Positions 27,982-36,634 of a stretch of 50,362 nt of DNA are shown in pieces. Origin of the DNA: Methanobacteriota archaeon (GTDB taxonomy: Archaea; Thermoplasmatota; Poseidoniia; Poseidoniales; Thalassarchaeaceae); assembly GCA_002722735.1 (NCBI GenBank), contig PBMR01000010.1, forward strand, positions 1 to 50,362, written 5' to 3'. The notes under the pieces are model-generated. The model did not search any database. It was not told the DNA's origin and saw nothing but the letters and a program-made list of their open reading frames with translations. Within the stretch, counting starts at the first letter, position 1; every line of letters starts with the position of its first letter. The position numbers and the translations under genes are program-made.

Positions 27982-29316
27982 TTACGCTGATTCCGTCCTT
28001 CTCGCCCTACTCGCTGCGACCAGCACGCACAGCAGGTTCAGCACCAGCGAGGGCGCTGGCAGCAGGCCATCGCTGCCTTCCTTAACAGTCACCACCGACT
28101 CGTTGATCGGCTCGTTGATCCACAGGGCAGCGTCAATCACTCTCTTCTGGTAGTGCAGCTCGAAGTGCCCCCCAGCCGTCGTGACCAGATCGCTTGCGTC
28201 GAGCCGCGCATCGATGAGGTTGCTGGCGTTTACGCTGAAGTTGTCAGAGTGCCATAGCACCTCGCCCGCCTCGTTCACGTAGTGCACGGTGGCGTTCACT
28301 GTGCTGGCCCGTCCCAGATTGGTCACGCTCAGATCGACATAGCCGTCCTCGACCACCAGGGAGTCCACGCTGAGCCTGGCTCGCCAGTACCAGACGTTGG
28401 AGATCAGGTAACGCATCACCTCGAGCTCGAGGGATAGACGGTCGCTGACCGATTGAATGCTGCCGAGTAGAAACTGCTCGTCGTCTGTCTCGAAGGTGAA
28501 GCACGGGAATCCCATCACACCGTAGCCGTAGTCGCGGCTGGTGCCGTGGGTCGGGTAGATTCCGGCGTTGGCATTGCGAATTGGCAGATCGCCGTCGATA
28601 TTCTCGTGGATGTCGTCACGGATGAACTCGAAGAGCTCCCAGTCCGAGGGCATGCTGGGAGTGAAGCCCCATGGGTAGGCCAGAATCCACGTACCCGTGT
28701 GCATGGTAACGTAGAGATCGGCCTCGGTCACCCACTCGTGCATGTAGTCGGCGTTGTTGCTGGTCTCGGGCTCGCTGAACGGCCCGTCCCCACTAGCAGT
28801 CTCGTCGGTTGTCCAGTGGTGGTCGTAGTTGCGGTTCAAGTCGACTTGGTTCATGTTCCAGCGGGTGTCGGCGTCATTTCCATCGGCGTTAATCAGCACC
28901 ATGATGTGAATCTCGGTGCTCTGCAGCACTCCGATGACCTCGGTATCGCCACCCCCCCACCCCTCGATGTAGAACTCGGCGGTCAGGAATGCGAGCTCGG
29001 TGCCCAAGTGCTCGTTGCCGTGGTGCCCCCCATCGATGTACACCTTCTCCTTGGGAGAGCCGTCGCTCTTGTTCCCAACCGACCAGTCCGATATCTGGAG
29101 CACCCACTGCTGCCTGCCGTGCAGCGTGGTTCCCGCGCTGGTCAGCCGGACCACCTCCGGGTAGTCATCCTCCCACGCCTGCAGATCCACGGTCAGCGTG
29201 GCGTAACTGTGGTACCAGTGATCTTGGAGGATGCCCGGCTGCTGGGCGCTGGCGGCGGGGGCACCACCACCGACGACGACCATGACGAATAGCACCAGCG
29301 CCGCGGCACGCTGCAT
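27982..29316 (-). CDS. Secreted M14 zinc carboxypeptidase with C-terminal membrane anchor
   Basis: 444 residues. Signal peptide at 1-24 (AALVLFVMVVVGGGAPAASA). Zinc ligands are H99 and E102 in GGHHGNEH and H206 in VTMHTG; substrate-binding residues lie in NQVDLNRNYDHHW (the NR pair), and the catalytic Glu is in CFTFETDDEQ (about 276-280). A beta-sandwich of about 110 residues follows. The end is LPAPSLVLNLLCVLVAASRARR: a short motif, a hydrophobic helix and an Arg cluster, like an archaeal sorting or anchoring signal. It is predicted to trim peptides outside the cell, consistent with a protein-degrading heterotroph. It lies 24 bases after the arginase-family gene on the same strand. Confidence 0.9.
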   Translation of the reverse strand: MQRAAALVLFVMVVVGGGAPAASAQQPGILQDHWYHSYATLTVDLQAWEDDYPEVVRLTSAGTTLHGRQQWVLQISDWSVGNKSDGSPKEKVYIDGGHHGNEHLGTELAFLTAEFYIEGWGGGDTEVIGVLQSTEIHIMVLINADGNDADTRWNMNQVDLNRNYDHHWTTDETASGDGPFSEPETSNNADYMHEWVTEADLYVTMHTGTWILAYPWGFTPSMPSDWELFEFIRDDIHENIDGDLPIRNANAGIYPTHGTSRDYGYGVMGFPCFTFETDDEQFLLGSIQSVSDRLSLELEVMRYLISNVWYWRARLSVDSLVVEDGYVDLSVTNLGRASTVNATVHYVNEAGEVLWHSDNFSVNASNLIDARLDASDLVTTAGGHFELHYQKRVIDAALWINEPINESVVTVKEGSDGLLPAPSLVLNLLCVLVAASRARRTESA

Positions 29317-29340
29317 GGAAACGGGAGCCAGTAGGGTGAT

Positions 29341-30273
29341 TCAACCCTTCTGAGGATGCTGCGCGAGGATGTGGCAAGCCAGGATCTTAGTGGCTGTGAG
29401 TGCTGCGCTGAACTCCGTCAGCGAGCCCTCGTCATCCGGCACGATCTCGTTCACATCCGCTCCTAGGACCTCGCACCCCGGGGCGGCGAACAACGCTTCG
29501 ATGAGCTCGGCCGCCCCCCAGTGAGACAGACCTCCTGGGATCGGCGTTCCGGTGGATGGAACCAAGGCGCCATCGAGACCATCCACATCGAAGGTCAGCC
29601 AGACGGAACCCTCGATCCTGGAGAACCTCTCCAGCAGCCTCGTCCACCCCAACTGCCCGTCTGCGACATCGAAGAGATTGCGTGCCAGCCATGTCTCGAC
29701 TCGTTCGTCCTGCTCGATGAGTTCGGACTCCTCCTTGCTATAGGCCCTGACTCCGACTTGGATCACCCCCCCAACTCCAGCATCCAAAGCCCTCCTGATC
29801 ACCGTTCCGTGGGAGAGGCGCTCCCCATTGAGCTCATCTCGCAGATCAGCGTGAGCATCAACCTGAACAATCGTGAGGTCAGCAAGGCTCGGGATTCCCG
29901 GGTGCCCCTCCAGGGCCTCCACGATGGGAAGCAGGATCCCATGCTCGCCTCCTAGGACCAGCGGGAAGTGCTTACCACCCAACCAAGGCCCGAGGTAACT
30001 GACTATCGAGTCAAGTTGCTCACGCAGGCTGGGGGCCTCGGAGGACCAAGGCTCTGCGGTATGGATCGAGGCGCCGCAAGGGAGCTCGGCGGGTAGGATG
30101 GGATCATGCAGCTCGACCTGCGAACTCGCTCTGATACATGCGGCGGGCCCGTCGGCCGTCCCATCGCCATAGCTCACGGTCATCTCGAGCGGGACCGGGA
30201 GCACCACGACGTCCCACGGACCCGACTCGGACTCCTTCAGTCCTAGGAAGCTCGGTGCGTGCGAATCGCTCAC
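29341..30273 (-). CDS. Arginase/agmatinase family hydrolase
   Basis: 310 residues from GTG 30273; a TTG at 30279 would add two residues. The dinuclear manganese site is complete: GGEHGI (His), VDAHADLRDE (Asp-x-His-x-Asp), SHGTV (conserved His), and LTFDVDGLD (Asp-x-Asp). YGDGTADGPAACIRASSQVE near the start is typical of archaeal and bacterial agmatinases. Agmatine to putrescine plus urea is the likely reaction; guanidinobutyrase or related substrates cannot be excluded. The divergent DUF gene starts about 118 bases away. Same strand as the M14 gene; functional link not evident. Confidence 0.85.
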   Translation of the reverse strand: MSDSHAPSFLGLKESESGPWDVVVLPVPLEMTVSYGDGTADGPAACIRASSQVELHDPILPAELPCGASIHTAEPWSSEAPSLREQLDSIVSYLGPWLGGKHFPLVLGGEHGILLPIVEALEGHPGIPSLADLTIVQVDAHADLRDELNGERLSHGTVIRRALDAGVGGVIQVGVRAYSKEESELIEQDERVETWLARNLFDVADGQLGWTRLLERFSRIEGSVWLTFDVDGLDGALVPSTGTPIPGGLSHWGAAELIEALFAAPGCEVLGADVNEIVPDDEGSLTEFSAALTATKILACHILAQHPQKG

Positions 30274-30390
30274 AGGCAAGCGACGAGGACGCTCAGATTA
30301 ACCGCTTCGGGGACTCCGGATGGACGAATCGGCACATTTGGCCCGATGTTTGAAATAAAGCCGCCCTCCCATTTGCATAAGGGTGGGAAC

Positions 30391-30807
30391 ATGGGGCTGA
30401 CGCTGGCACAACTCACCCAGGCCATCAAGAGCAAGGTCGATATCGACATGGAGACAACTGTCGCAGAGTCGATCGCCGAGCACGCGCTAGGCTTCTTCGG
30501 CTTCTCCAACCGCATAATTGACAATGCCCTCGAGCCCACGGACAGGAACCTGTTCTACCAACTTCAGGACTACGACCTGCTGACTACTGAGTCCGAGGAG
30601 ACCACCTTGTGGGATGGCAGGGAGTGGAGAATTCACTATTGGAAGTTCAAGCCCAATGCCGAGAACTTCGCCAAGGCCGCAGCGGAGGCCCAGAGGAAGA
30701 AGACTGCTAACGAGGACCCGTACGCTGACATCTACGACGGAATGCCCGCCAATCTCTGGAGAGAGCGATCCGGCGTCGACGATGACTACGAGGAACCCCT
30801 CTTCTAG
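30391..30807 (+). CDS. Small conserved archaeal protein (resembles DUF6015)
   Basis: 138 residues from ATG 30391, preceded by GGGTGGG; upstream in-frame starts at 30259 and 30346 are less likely because they cover the promoter-like TTTGAAATAAAG at about 30348-30359. Key stretches: LTLAQLTQAIKSKVDI, EHALGFFGFSNRIIDNALEP, DRNLFYQLQDYDLLTTESEE and WDGREWRIHYWKF. From memory this matches an uncharacterised family of Thermoplasmata-related archaea (DUF6015). The fold is probably a small helical domain followed by a winged or ferredoxin-like part and a disordered acidic tail. Function unknown; no Cys clusters or catalytic motifs. Confidence 0.7.
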   Translation: MGLTLAQLTQAIKSKVDIDMETTVAESIAEHALGFFGFSNRIIDNALEPTDRNLFYQLQDYDLLTTESEETTLWDGREWRIHYWKFKPNAENFAKAAAEAQRKKTANEDPYADIYDGMPANLWRERSGVDDDYEEPLF

Positions 30808-30866
30808 GGTCCGAGTGGCTGACAGGATGGGCATTGGTTGAAATGCCCTAATCTCAGGAGGGCAGC

Positions 30867-33800
30867 GTGTCACGAGGCCGTGAGGCACTAGCAGTGCTGT
30901 CCCTGATCCTGCTGAGCTTTCCCGCTTGCATGGTCAGCGCGCAGGAAGAGCAGGCTATGACATGCCAGGTCCTCGTCGACTGGGACGAGGACTGGCAGTG
31001 GGATGACGATGGGAACTACACCATCGGAGTATTGCACAGGTACCGCGTCGCCTTCGACCCCCCATTCACCAACGGCTCCTCCCCCGGAGCAACCAACCTC
31101 AGCGTGCACCATCTTCGCGAAGGCATCGACATCATCGATACCTTCAATGTTTCAATGATCAGCGCTGGTGGTGAAATCGATGTATTGCTCTCCACCACTC
31201 CCGTCTTCGACGATATCGTGACAATCGAGGTCGAAACCATCGAAGCAGTTTGCAGCAGAACGCTCAAGGTCACCAATTGGAATCAGCCTATCGCAGATCA
31301 CGAGGTGACTCGCGAGACCGACTGGTCGCTCACAGGGATGGAGGAGGTCGAGAGCCAAGGAATCTCCTTCGAGGGCCGTGGCTGGCAGAGGCGGGCCGGC
31401 AGTATCCTCGAGTCGAACGAACTTGGCAATGGCACCCTCTTCCTCGATTTGACCAATGATTCTGGTGGTGTCGTGGTGAGCCTGAACCTAGACAGGATTT
31501 GGCTCAACGAGACCTATGACGGCACAGAGCTGATCCAGCAGGACTTCGAGATGTCCGGTGACGGGACCCTATCATTGCAAGGTGGTGAAGACGGGGGCGA
31601 CTTCGCCATAGACGCCCAGATTAGCGATGCTTACGTCCTACGCTCCTTCTCAGAGGGAGAGGTGACCGAGCGCATGCGTTTCGAGGGCACCGGATGGCTC
31701 TCCTTCAATGGGGGCGACAACAACAGCACAACCGGTGCCTTTGGACAGATCTCGCTGTTCTACTACGAGATATGGGATGACGACGGCTTCCGGCGCCTCC
31801 AAGACGTCCAGATCGAGGCCAACGCCTCAGTGAGGCTTTCTGGCGCTGGCTCCAACAGCTTCTCCTTCGAACTCGATGAGCTAATCATGCGAGAGAAGTG
31901 GGAGGAGGGAATCCGAACCGACCAGTACACGCGCCTCTATGGTAGCGGGGATTTCGACTTCGTCGCCTCGGAGGAATACCCGTACATCGAGGCGAATGGC
32001 ACCATCCCGATCTTCCACTTCCAATCCGAGGGAGGCGAGACGGTAGCAAACACCGTCATTGTGGACGGCACCTATGATGGTGACGCCGAGGGCAGCTTCG
32101 GCTTTGTAAGGAGAATCGTCGAATCGAGTGTATACGAGAACGCTAGTGGGAACCTGTTCGAGGCTGACAAGATACAGAATGAGGTCTGGCTCAACGTTTC
32201 GACCACGCCTTTCGGGCCAATCGAGCAGGAGTTCGAGGCCGAGCATAACCTGACCTACGAGTACACCGTCCCACAGGAAGACTGGTGGAATCGTACCATA
32301 CGCTACACCTACGTCGAGGACAACGGCTCAGTAGACGAGTATCCTGAGAACTCCCCCCTCATCCGCCAAGCCGAGGCTCCCGAGGCCTCCTCTGTCTTCT
32401 CGAATCACATTTCCAGGGAGACCGGGGTCTGCCCTCAGATCCTCATTGTCGGCGACAGCTTCTCGCTGGTGGGCAACTCAGCGATGGTGCTGGATGTGAC
32501 TGTGATAGGGGAGAGCGAACAGGAGCTCGATGGTCACAATCTCAGCATCGCTGATTGGCAAGGCTATTTTGGCGAAGACAGCCTCGCTTCTGGAAGCGTC
32601 ATCAACGAGGGCATGCTTGCTGGCCTCCTCAGCGAGGTGAACCGCTGGGTGGAAGTCGAACTTGGAGAATCCGGACCTGCGGACGACATAGACTTCCTCG
32701 AGCACCAGACCATTGACCGAGTCCTGTACCCCGCCATCATCACCCTCGATGAGAACACCCCCCCGTCCCTCTTCTCCGACCCCCAGTCTTCGGTCAGGTT
32801 CCGCGAGGGCATCCTTACGACCGAAGGGGGCACGGCCCATCTGGAGATAGCCGTCGTCGATGTCGATACCGACATCATCGCAGTCAGCGCCGATCTCTCT
32901 GGAATCGGCCTAGGCACTATCGAGCTCTCCGACTCGGGGCTATTGGGGGACCAGGTCATCCACGACAGCGTCTGGACCGCCCGCATTTCCCACGACGGCC
33001 TGCAGTTCGGCCATATCCCTATGACGGTTACAATGCAGGATGTCTGGACCACTGTAGACACTGATGCTAGCCTCCTTGTCACAAACGCCCCGCCACGGAT
33101 GACGTCCATCGACTTCTCTCCGGAGACCACCTTTCGCGGCGAACAGGTCGATGTGACAGTCACGGCGATGGACGGACACGGAATCGAGTCCGTCGCAGTT
33201 GACCTGTTGGGCATTGGCGGGGAACTGACTCAACTGACTAGCACGAGCGAAGTCTGGTCCGGGACCTTCACTGTGCCAGAAAGCATGGCTCCGGGCAAGC
33301 AGTCCATCCCCATTCTCATCATCGACGAGGATGATGCCTCGATTTCGACGACCAATGTCCAGACAGGAGCATTTTCCAAGGCAGCCAAGCAGCTCAAGAT
33401 CGAGAACGATCCACCAACCATATCGAACCTCACCCTATTGCGAGACCAAGTAGTGGTTGAAAGCGTCAAACTGCCCTTGTCGGGTGATGCATTGGGCCAC
33501 ACGATCGAGGTGACGATTCACGATTTCGACGATGTCTCGTCGGCACAGGCGAAGATAGGCAGATTGGCCCCCATAGGCCAGTCGGAGAATTGGCTGCTGC
33601 TTTCCGATGACGGAACCGGGCCGGATCGCGTTGCTGGAGACGGCATATACACCCTCCAGTTCGACGCTAGGTCCACTTTGGGCGAAGGGGAGATGCCGAT
33701 TCGGGTTCGGGCTACCGATGGTTTTCTGTCAATGACCCCAACAAGTGAGCAGAATCATATCATCACGCTCGAGAGAGCTTCCTCTGGTGGCGATGGCAGT

Positions 33801-33911
33801 AACTGGGTCACCGAGCACTCGACCGAGATGGTCATCGGCTCCCTTAGCCTCATGCTAGTGCTCGGCCTCGGTGCCTTCGTCTACGCAATGCGCGACTCAA
33901 ATCTGGAATGA
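30867..33911 (+). CDS. Large membrane-anchored surface protein with C-terminal Ig-like modules
   Basis: 1014 residues, GTG start at 30867 preceded by AGGAGG, the strongest ribosome binding site in the window. Signal peptide at about 5-25 (EALAVLSLILLSFPACMVSA). Residues about 30-600 are beta-rich, acidic and rich in NxS/T sites, without a family I recognise. From about 640 two or three modules carry LSDSGLLGDQVIHDSVWT and LSDDGTGPDRVAGDGIYT, the same acidic pattern as in the 1558-residue protein. One membrane helix near the end (MVIGSLSLMLVLGLGAFVYA) with a short tail MRDSNLE anchors it. Probably an envelope protein exposed to the outside; ligand unknown. Confidence 0.75.
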   Translation: MSRGREALAVLSLILLSFPACMVSAQEEQAMTCQVLVDWDEDWQWDDDGNYTIGVLHRYRVAFDPPFTNGSSPGATNLSVHHLREGIDIIDTFNVSMISAGGEIDVLLSTTPVFDDIVTIEVETIEAVCSRTLKVTNWNQPIADHEVTRETDWSLTGMEEVESQGISFEGRGWQRRAGSILESNELGNGTLFLDLTNDSGGVVVSLNLDRIWLNETYDGTELIQQDFEMSGDGTLSLQGGEDGGDFAIDAQISDAYVLRSFSEGEVTERMRFEGTGWLSFNGGDNNSTTGAFGQISLFYYEIWDDDGFRRLQDVQIEANASVRLSGAGSNSFSFELDELIMREKWEEGIRTDQYTRLYGSGDFDFVASEEYPYIEANGTIPIFHFQSEGGETVANTVIVDGTYDGDAEGSFGFVRRIVESSVYENASGNLFEADKIQNEVWLNVSTTPFGPIEQEFEAEHNLTYEYTVPQEDWWNRTIRYTYVEDNGSVDEYPENSPLIRQAEAPEASSVFSNHISRETGVCPQILIVGDSFSLVGNSAMVLDVTVIGESEQELDGHNLSIADWQGYFGEDSLASGSVINEGMLAGLLSEVNRWVEVELGESGPADDIDFLEHQTIDRVLYPAIITLDENTPPSLFSDPQSSVRFREGILTTEGGTAHLEIAVVDVDTDIIAVSADLSGIGLGTIELSDSGLLGDQVIHDSVWTARISHDGLQFGHIPMTVTMQDVWTTVDTDASLLVTNAPPRMTSIDFSPETTFRGEQVDVTVTAMDGHGIESVAVDLLGIGGELTQLTSTSEVWSGTFTVPESMAPGKQSIPILIIDEDDASISTTNVQTGAFSKAAKQLKIENDPPTISNLTLLRDQVVVESVKLPLSGDALGHTIEVTIHDFDDVSSAQAKIGRLAPIGQSENWLLLSDDGTGPDRVAGDGIYTLQFDARSTLGEGEMPIRVRATDGFLSMTPTSEQNHIITLERASSGGDGSNWVTEHSTEMVIGSLSLMLVLGLGAFVYAMRDSNLE

Positions 33912-33922
33912 ACATCGCTCAA

Positions 33923-33937
33923 TGGTGCGAGTGCCGG
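33923..33937 (+). repeat. Copy of the tRNA-Gly 3' end (candidate attachment site, distal)
   Basis: TGGTGCGAGTGCCGG is identical over 15 bases, in the same orientation, to 37610-37624, which is the CCA end, acceptor strand and start of the T stem of tRNA-Gly on the minus strand. The rest of the tRNA is absent here. A 3' tRNA fragment at the far end of a gene cluster that starts at the intact tRNA is the classic footprint of integrase-mediated insertion. The two copies enclose 3.7 kb with four genes. Confidence 0.7.
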
Positions 33938-33987
33938 CGTTCCCTCAGAAGATATCGGCGAGTTTGGCCCATAGGAATGCGAATACC

Positions 33988-34875
33988 TCATCCCCGATTT
34001 CGTTCAGCCTTCTCACCAGAACCCCAATCGTAGATTCCCCGGCCGGTCTTCTTGCCCAAATCACCTGCATCAACCAATTCAGTCAACATCGGGTGGGGCC
34101 GATATCTCCCATCATCAAATGCATCAGCAAGGTTGTTTAGAATATCGTGTCGAACATCGAGGCCAATGAGATCTGACAGCTCCAGAGGGCCCATCGGATG
34201 CCCATACCCCAAGCGCATCGCGGCATCGATGTCGCTGGCGCTGGCCACACCATCAGCCAGCATCCTGATTGCCTCATTGCCAAGCACCACGCCCAAGCGG
34301 CTGGTCGCGAATCCCGGAACATCATTCACTAGGATGGGTGTCTTTCCCATCGCCTCGCCGATGGCCCATGCCGTAGAAATAGTATCGTCCGACGCTCCAT
34401 CATGTCGCACCAACTCCAGCAACTGCATGACGGGAACCGGATTGAAGAAATGCATTCCAATTACCTTGTCTGGCTTACTAGATGCTGAAGCAATATCAGA
34501 AATCGATAGTGAGGATGTATTCGTTGCTAAGATACAATTCTCTTTCGTTTCTTTGGAAAGAACATGAAATATTCTCGCTTTAATTTTCATTTTTTCAGGA
34601 ACTGCTTCAATCACCAAATCCACATCTTTGACAGCATCCCTCAAATCGGAGAATGTGTGGAGTTTTGCTGACCATTCTTCTTTCTGTTCGACAGTTGTTT
34701 TTCCTCGAGCGATTCCACTATCCCAGAATTCTTTAATGGCATTCATGCCACGCCGCAATCCTTCTGGATAAGCATCGAACAGATTCGTTTCCCAACCCGT
34801 CTGAACACAAACTTGCGCAATTCCAGCACCCATCGTGCCTGCTCCGATTACTGCGACTCTCTGCAGCATTCTCAC
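33988..34875 (-). CDS. 3-hydroxyacyl-CoA dehydrogenase (3-hydroxybutyryl-CoA type)
   Basis: 295 residues with a GTG start overlapping the previous TGA (GTGA, 34872-34875); ATG 34869 is an alternative. The NAD-binding motif is VAVIGAGTMGAGIAQVC; the catalytic region is NTSSLSISDIA followed by GMHFFNPVPVMQLLELV (catalytic His) and VNDVPGFATSRLG; the C-terminal helical domain has GYGHPMGPLELSDLIGLDV. It oxidises L-3-hydroxyacyl-CoA to 3-ketoacyl-CoA. It is the last gene of the four-gene island transcript, matching a hydration-then-oxidation scheme with the crotonase. The stretch 34500-34750 is strikingly AT-rich for this genome. Confidence 0.95.
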   Translation of the reverse strand: MRMLQRVAVIGAGTMGAGIAQVCVQTGWETNLFDAYPEGLRRGMNAIKEFWDSGIARGKTTVEQKEEWSAKLHTFSDLRDAVKDVDLVIEAVPEKMKIKARIFHVLSKETKENCILATNTSSLSISDIASASSKPDKVIGMHFFNPVPVMQLLELVRHDGASDDTISTAWAIGEAMGKTPILVNDVPGFATSRLGVVLGNEAIRMLADGVASASDIDAAMRLGYGHPMGPLELSDLIGLDVRHDILNNLADAFDDGRYRPHPMLTELVDAGDLGKKTGRGIYDWGSGEKAERNRG

Positions 34876-35438
34876 CCCTCCCTACCATAGCCCGCCAAGG
34901 CTGCTTGGAAGAGACGCTGTCGAGGCACGTCGTGTTCCATGAAGGAGTGATATGGAGCCAATTCCTTGAGTAGTTCGATAGCTGAAATGTAAGCGCCGTA
35001 GATGAAGGGATCAGCTCTGTCCGTGTTGGGAATTTTAATCCCCAATCTAGCGAGTCCCTTGCGAGTGTCCTCATCCCAGATTGTGTATGTATGCTTCATG
35101 AAGTGCAGATAACCGGAGATGCGCCTGATGTCCAGATACACCTCGTCCGAAAGACTCTCCAGAAGAAGTGTGTCTGGATAGCGTATTGCATACAGCATCA
35201 GCAGCACCTCGCGCTCTACGTCGCTGTGCCAACTACGATGTCCGTGCCCCATCCACTCGTCTATCATATCGAACATTCGATTTGTGTATGGCCGATATAC
35301 TCGATAGAGGAGCTCCTGGTATCCCTCAGGATCTTGGCCCTCATGGCCATGGTGAGCCTCAAACAACTCAGGTACCCGTTCAAAGAACGGTCGAAGCTGC
35401 TCCCGATCGATGCTGAGCAGGGCGTGTGCCTGCATCAT
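34872..35438 (-). CDS. Unrecognised helical protein in the BoxB-like cluster
   Basis: 188 residues starting with tandem ATGs (35438 and 35435), preceded by GGGGTGAT. Almost all helical by pattern, rich in Tyr, His, Asp/Glu and Arg: VPELFEAHHGHEG, ELLYRVYRPYTNRMFDMIDE, HSDVEREVLLMLYAIRYPDT. There is no signal peptide, membrane segment or nucleotide motif. Its position between the di-iron oxygenase and the dehydrogenase, coupled to the latter by GTGA, suggests a subunit or assembly factor of the oxygenase. The several His and acidic residues could bind metal, but I see no paired ExxH motif. I do not recognise the family. Confidence 0.6.
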   Translation of the reverse strand: MMQAHALLSIDREQLRPFFERVPELFEAHHGHEGQDPEGYQELLYRVYRPYTNRMFDMIDEWMGHGHRSWHSDVEREVLLMLYAIRYPDTLLLESLSDEVYLDIRRISGYLHFMKHTYTIWDEDTRKGLARLGIKIPNTDRADPFIYGAYISAIELLKELAPYHSFMEHDVPRQRLFQAALAGYGREG

Positions 35439-35453
35439 ATCACCCCGAGGGAT

Positions 35454-36614
35454 TCACTCCTTCCATTCGCGATACTGAATCCACTCTTCCTTGAAGAATT
35501 CCAGTAGTTGAGACTCATCCTCGTCACCCGGCAGAGAGTCATTGATGTACTGCTCCCAGTCCTCGTCACCCCCTTCAAACGGATTGCCGCGAAGATCGTG
35601 CCTATCACCCTTGAACTTGCCAACGCTTCGGTTGAACTTGTCAGAGGGAATGAACAACTCCGGCTCACCATCCTTCCTTCTGGCATTGATGGCCTCCATC
35701 TCCTTGTTGAGTTCATCGAAGTAAAGGCTGCGACTCTCTTCATTGAGATGTTCGCGGTCGGCAACCACCTCGTTGTCACGCTCGTCATAGCGCCCTTTGA
35801 TTCCGTAGACGTAGGCCCACTCAGCCGAAGTCGACTCGTCGACTCCGAATAGGTCGAGACCGGTGCTGACCCACTTGTTGACGTACTTCTGGATTAGTGC
35901 ACACGGAATGACGCCCTGGGTGACGATTCGGCGGATTCCATTTGCTCCTGTACCTAGATGAAACGACTCCTCCTTGAGCATTGGACCCATGCTCGCTGCC
36001 AAGGGCTTGAATGATGATGTGCTGAGCATCTTCAACTGGAATTTCCCATCTCTGTCAATAAAATGTGTGAACATAAAGAAGTCGAGCCAGTGATTTATCG
36101 GCTCGTTGAACGAACCCAGCAGGCGGGGCCTATCGTCCTCACCGCGGACAGGATTGGCTGATGAGTTTCGCTCAAGCAGCTTCTGTGCCTCTCGAATTCC
36201 TTGATCACCGAAATAGTTGCACAATACGTAAGCCATCTGCCAACCATGACGCTGCTCCTCACACATTATGCGAAGTGCGGATTTTCGATCGTATTCGGTC
36301 GGGGCTGAGTCTAGAAGGTGCCATTGTTGCTCGACCGAGGCGAACTCTGTGTCACCTTGGACGCTCACCATATTGATGATGGCATCGCGGATGTTCTGCT
36401 GTGGGACTTGCATCCTGCGTTCCCATTTAGGCATCCCTTCAAAGTCGCCAAACTCAATCCTTTCACCAGCTATGCTCCAATCGAATTTTATTTCGAATTG
36501 GTAATCCCCGAGCCAACCTGATTCGAATCCGATACGTGATTGCCATTCGTTGAACTGCTGTATCCAACCCTCAAAGTTGGGCCGATACTGCTCGACAATC
36601 TTGGTGGAACCCAT
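35454..36614 (-). CDS. BoxB-like di-iron oxygenase (benzoyl-CoA epoxidase subunit B family)
   Basis: 386 residues from ATG 36614, preceded by GGAG; a TTG frame to 36638 is less likely. Ferritin-like four-helix metal site: Glu90/Glu95 in TEFASVEQQW, E120-x2-H123 in EEQRHGWQMAY, and E216-x2-H219 in EESFHLGTG. The blocks RPRLLGSFNEPINHWLDFFM and THFIDRDGKFQLKML strongly recall BoxB, the di-iron component of benzoyl-CoA 2,3-epoxidase; PaaA of the phenylacetyl-CoA epoxidase is a more distant alternative. The family inserts oxygen into CoA-thioesters. The protein is shorter than typical BoxB (about 470), and the reductase BoxA is not nearby, so the electron donor is unknown and the aromatic substrate is not proven. 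Confidence 0.8.
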   Translation of the reverse strand: MGSTKIVEQYRPNFEGWIQQFNEWQSRIGFESGWLGDYQFEIKFDWSIAGERIEFGDFEGMPKWERRMQVPQQNIRDAIINMVSVQGDTEFASVEQQWHLLDSAPTEYDRKSALRIMCEEQRHGWQMAYVLCNYFGDQGIREAQKLLERNSSANPVRGEDDRPRLLGSFNEPINHWLDFFMFTHFIDRDGKFQLKMLSTSSFKPLAASMGPMLKEESFHLGTGANGIRRIVTQGVIPCALIQKYVNKWVSTGLDLFGVDESTSAEWAYVYGIKGRYDERDNEVVADREHLNEESRSLYFDELNKEMEAINARRKDGEPELFIPSDKFNRSVGKFKGDRHDLRGNPFEGGDEDWEQYINDSLPGDEDESQLLEFFKEEWIQYREWKE

Positions 36615-36634
36615 TCTAATATCTCCAATAGATC

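Noticed and set aside
28546-29292. A 248-residue open frame antisense to the M14 carboxypeptidase
   Set aside because: The opposite frame has a signal peptide and the full zinc site; this one is a Val/Gly/His-rich shadow.
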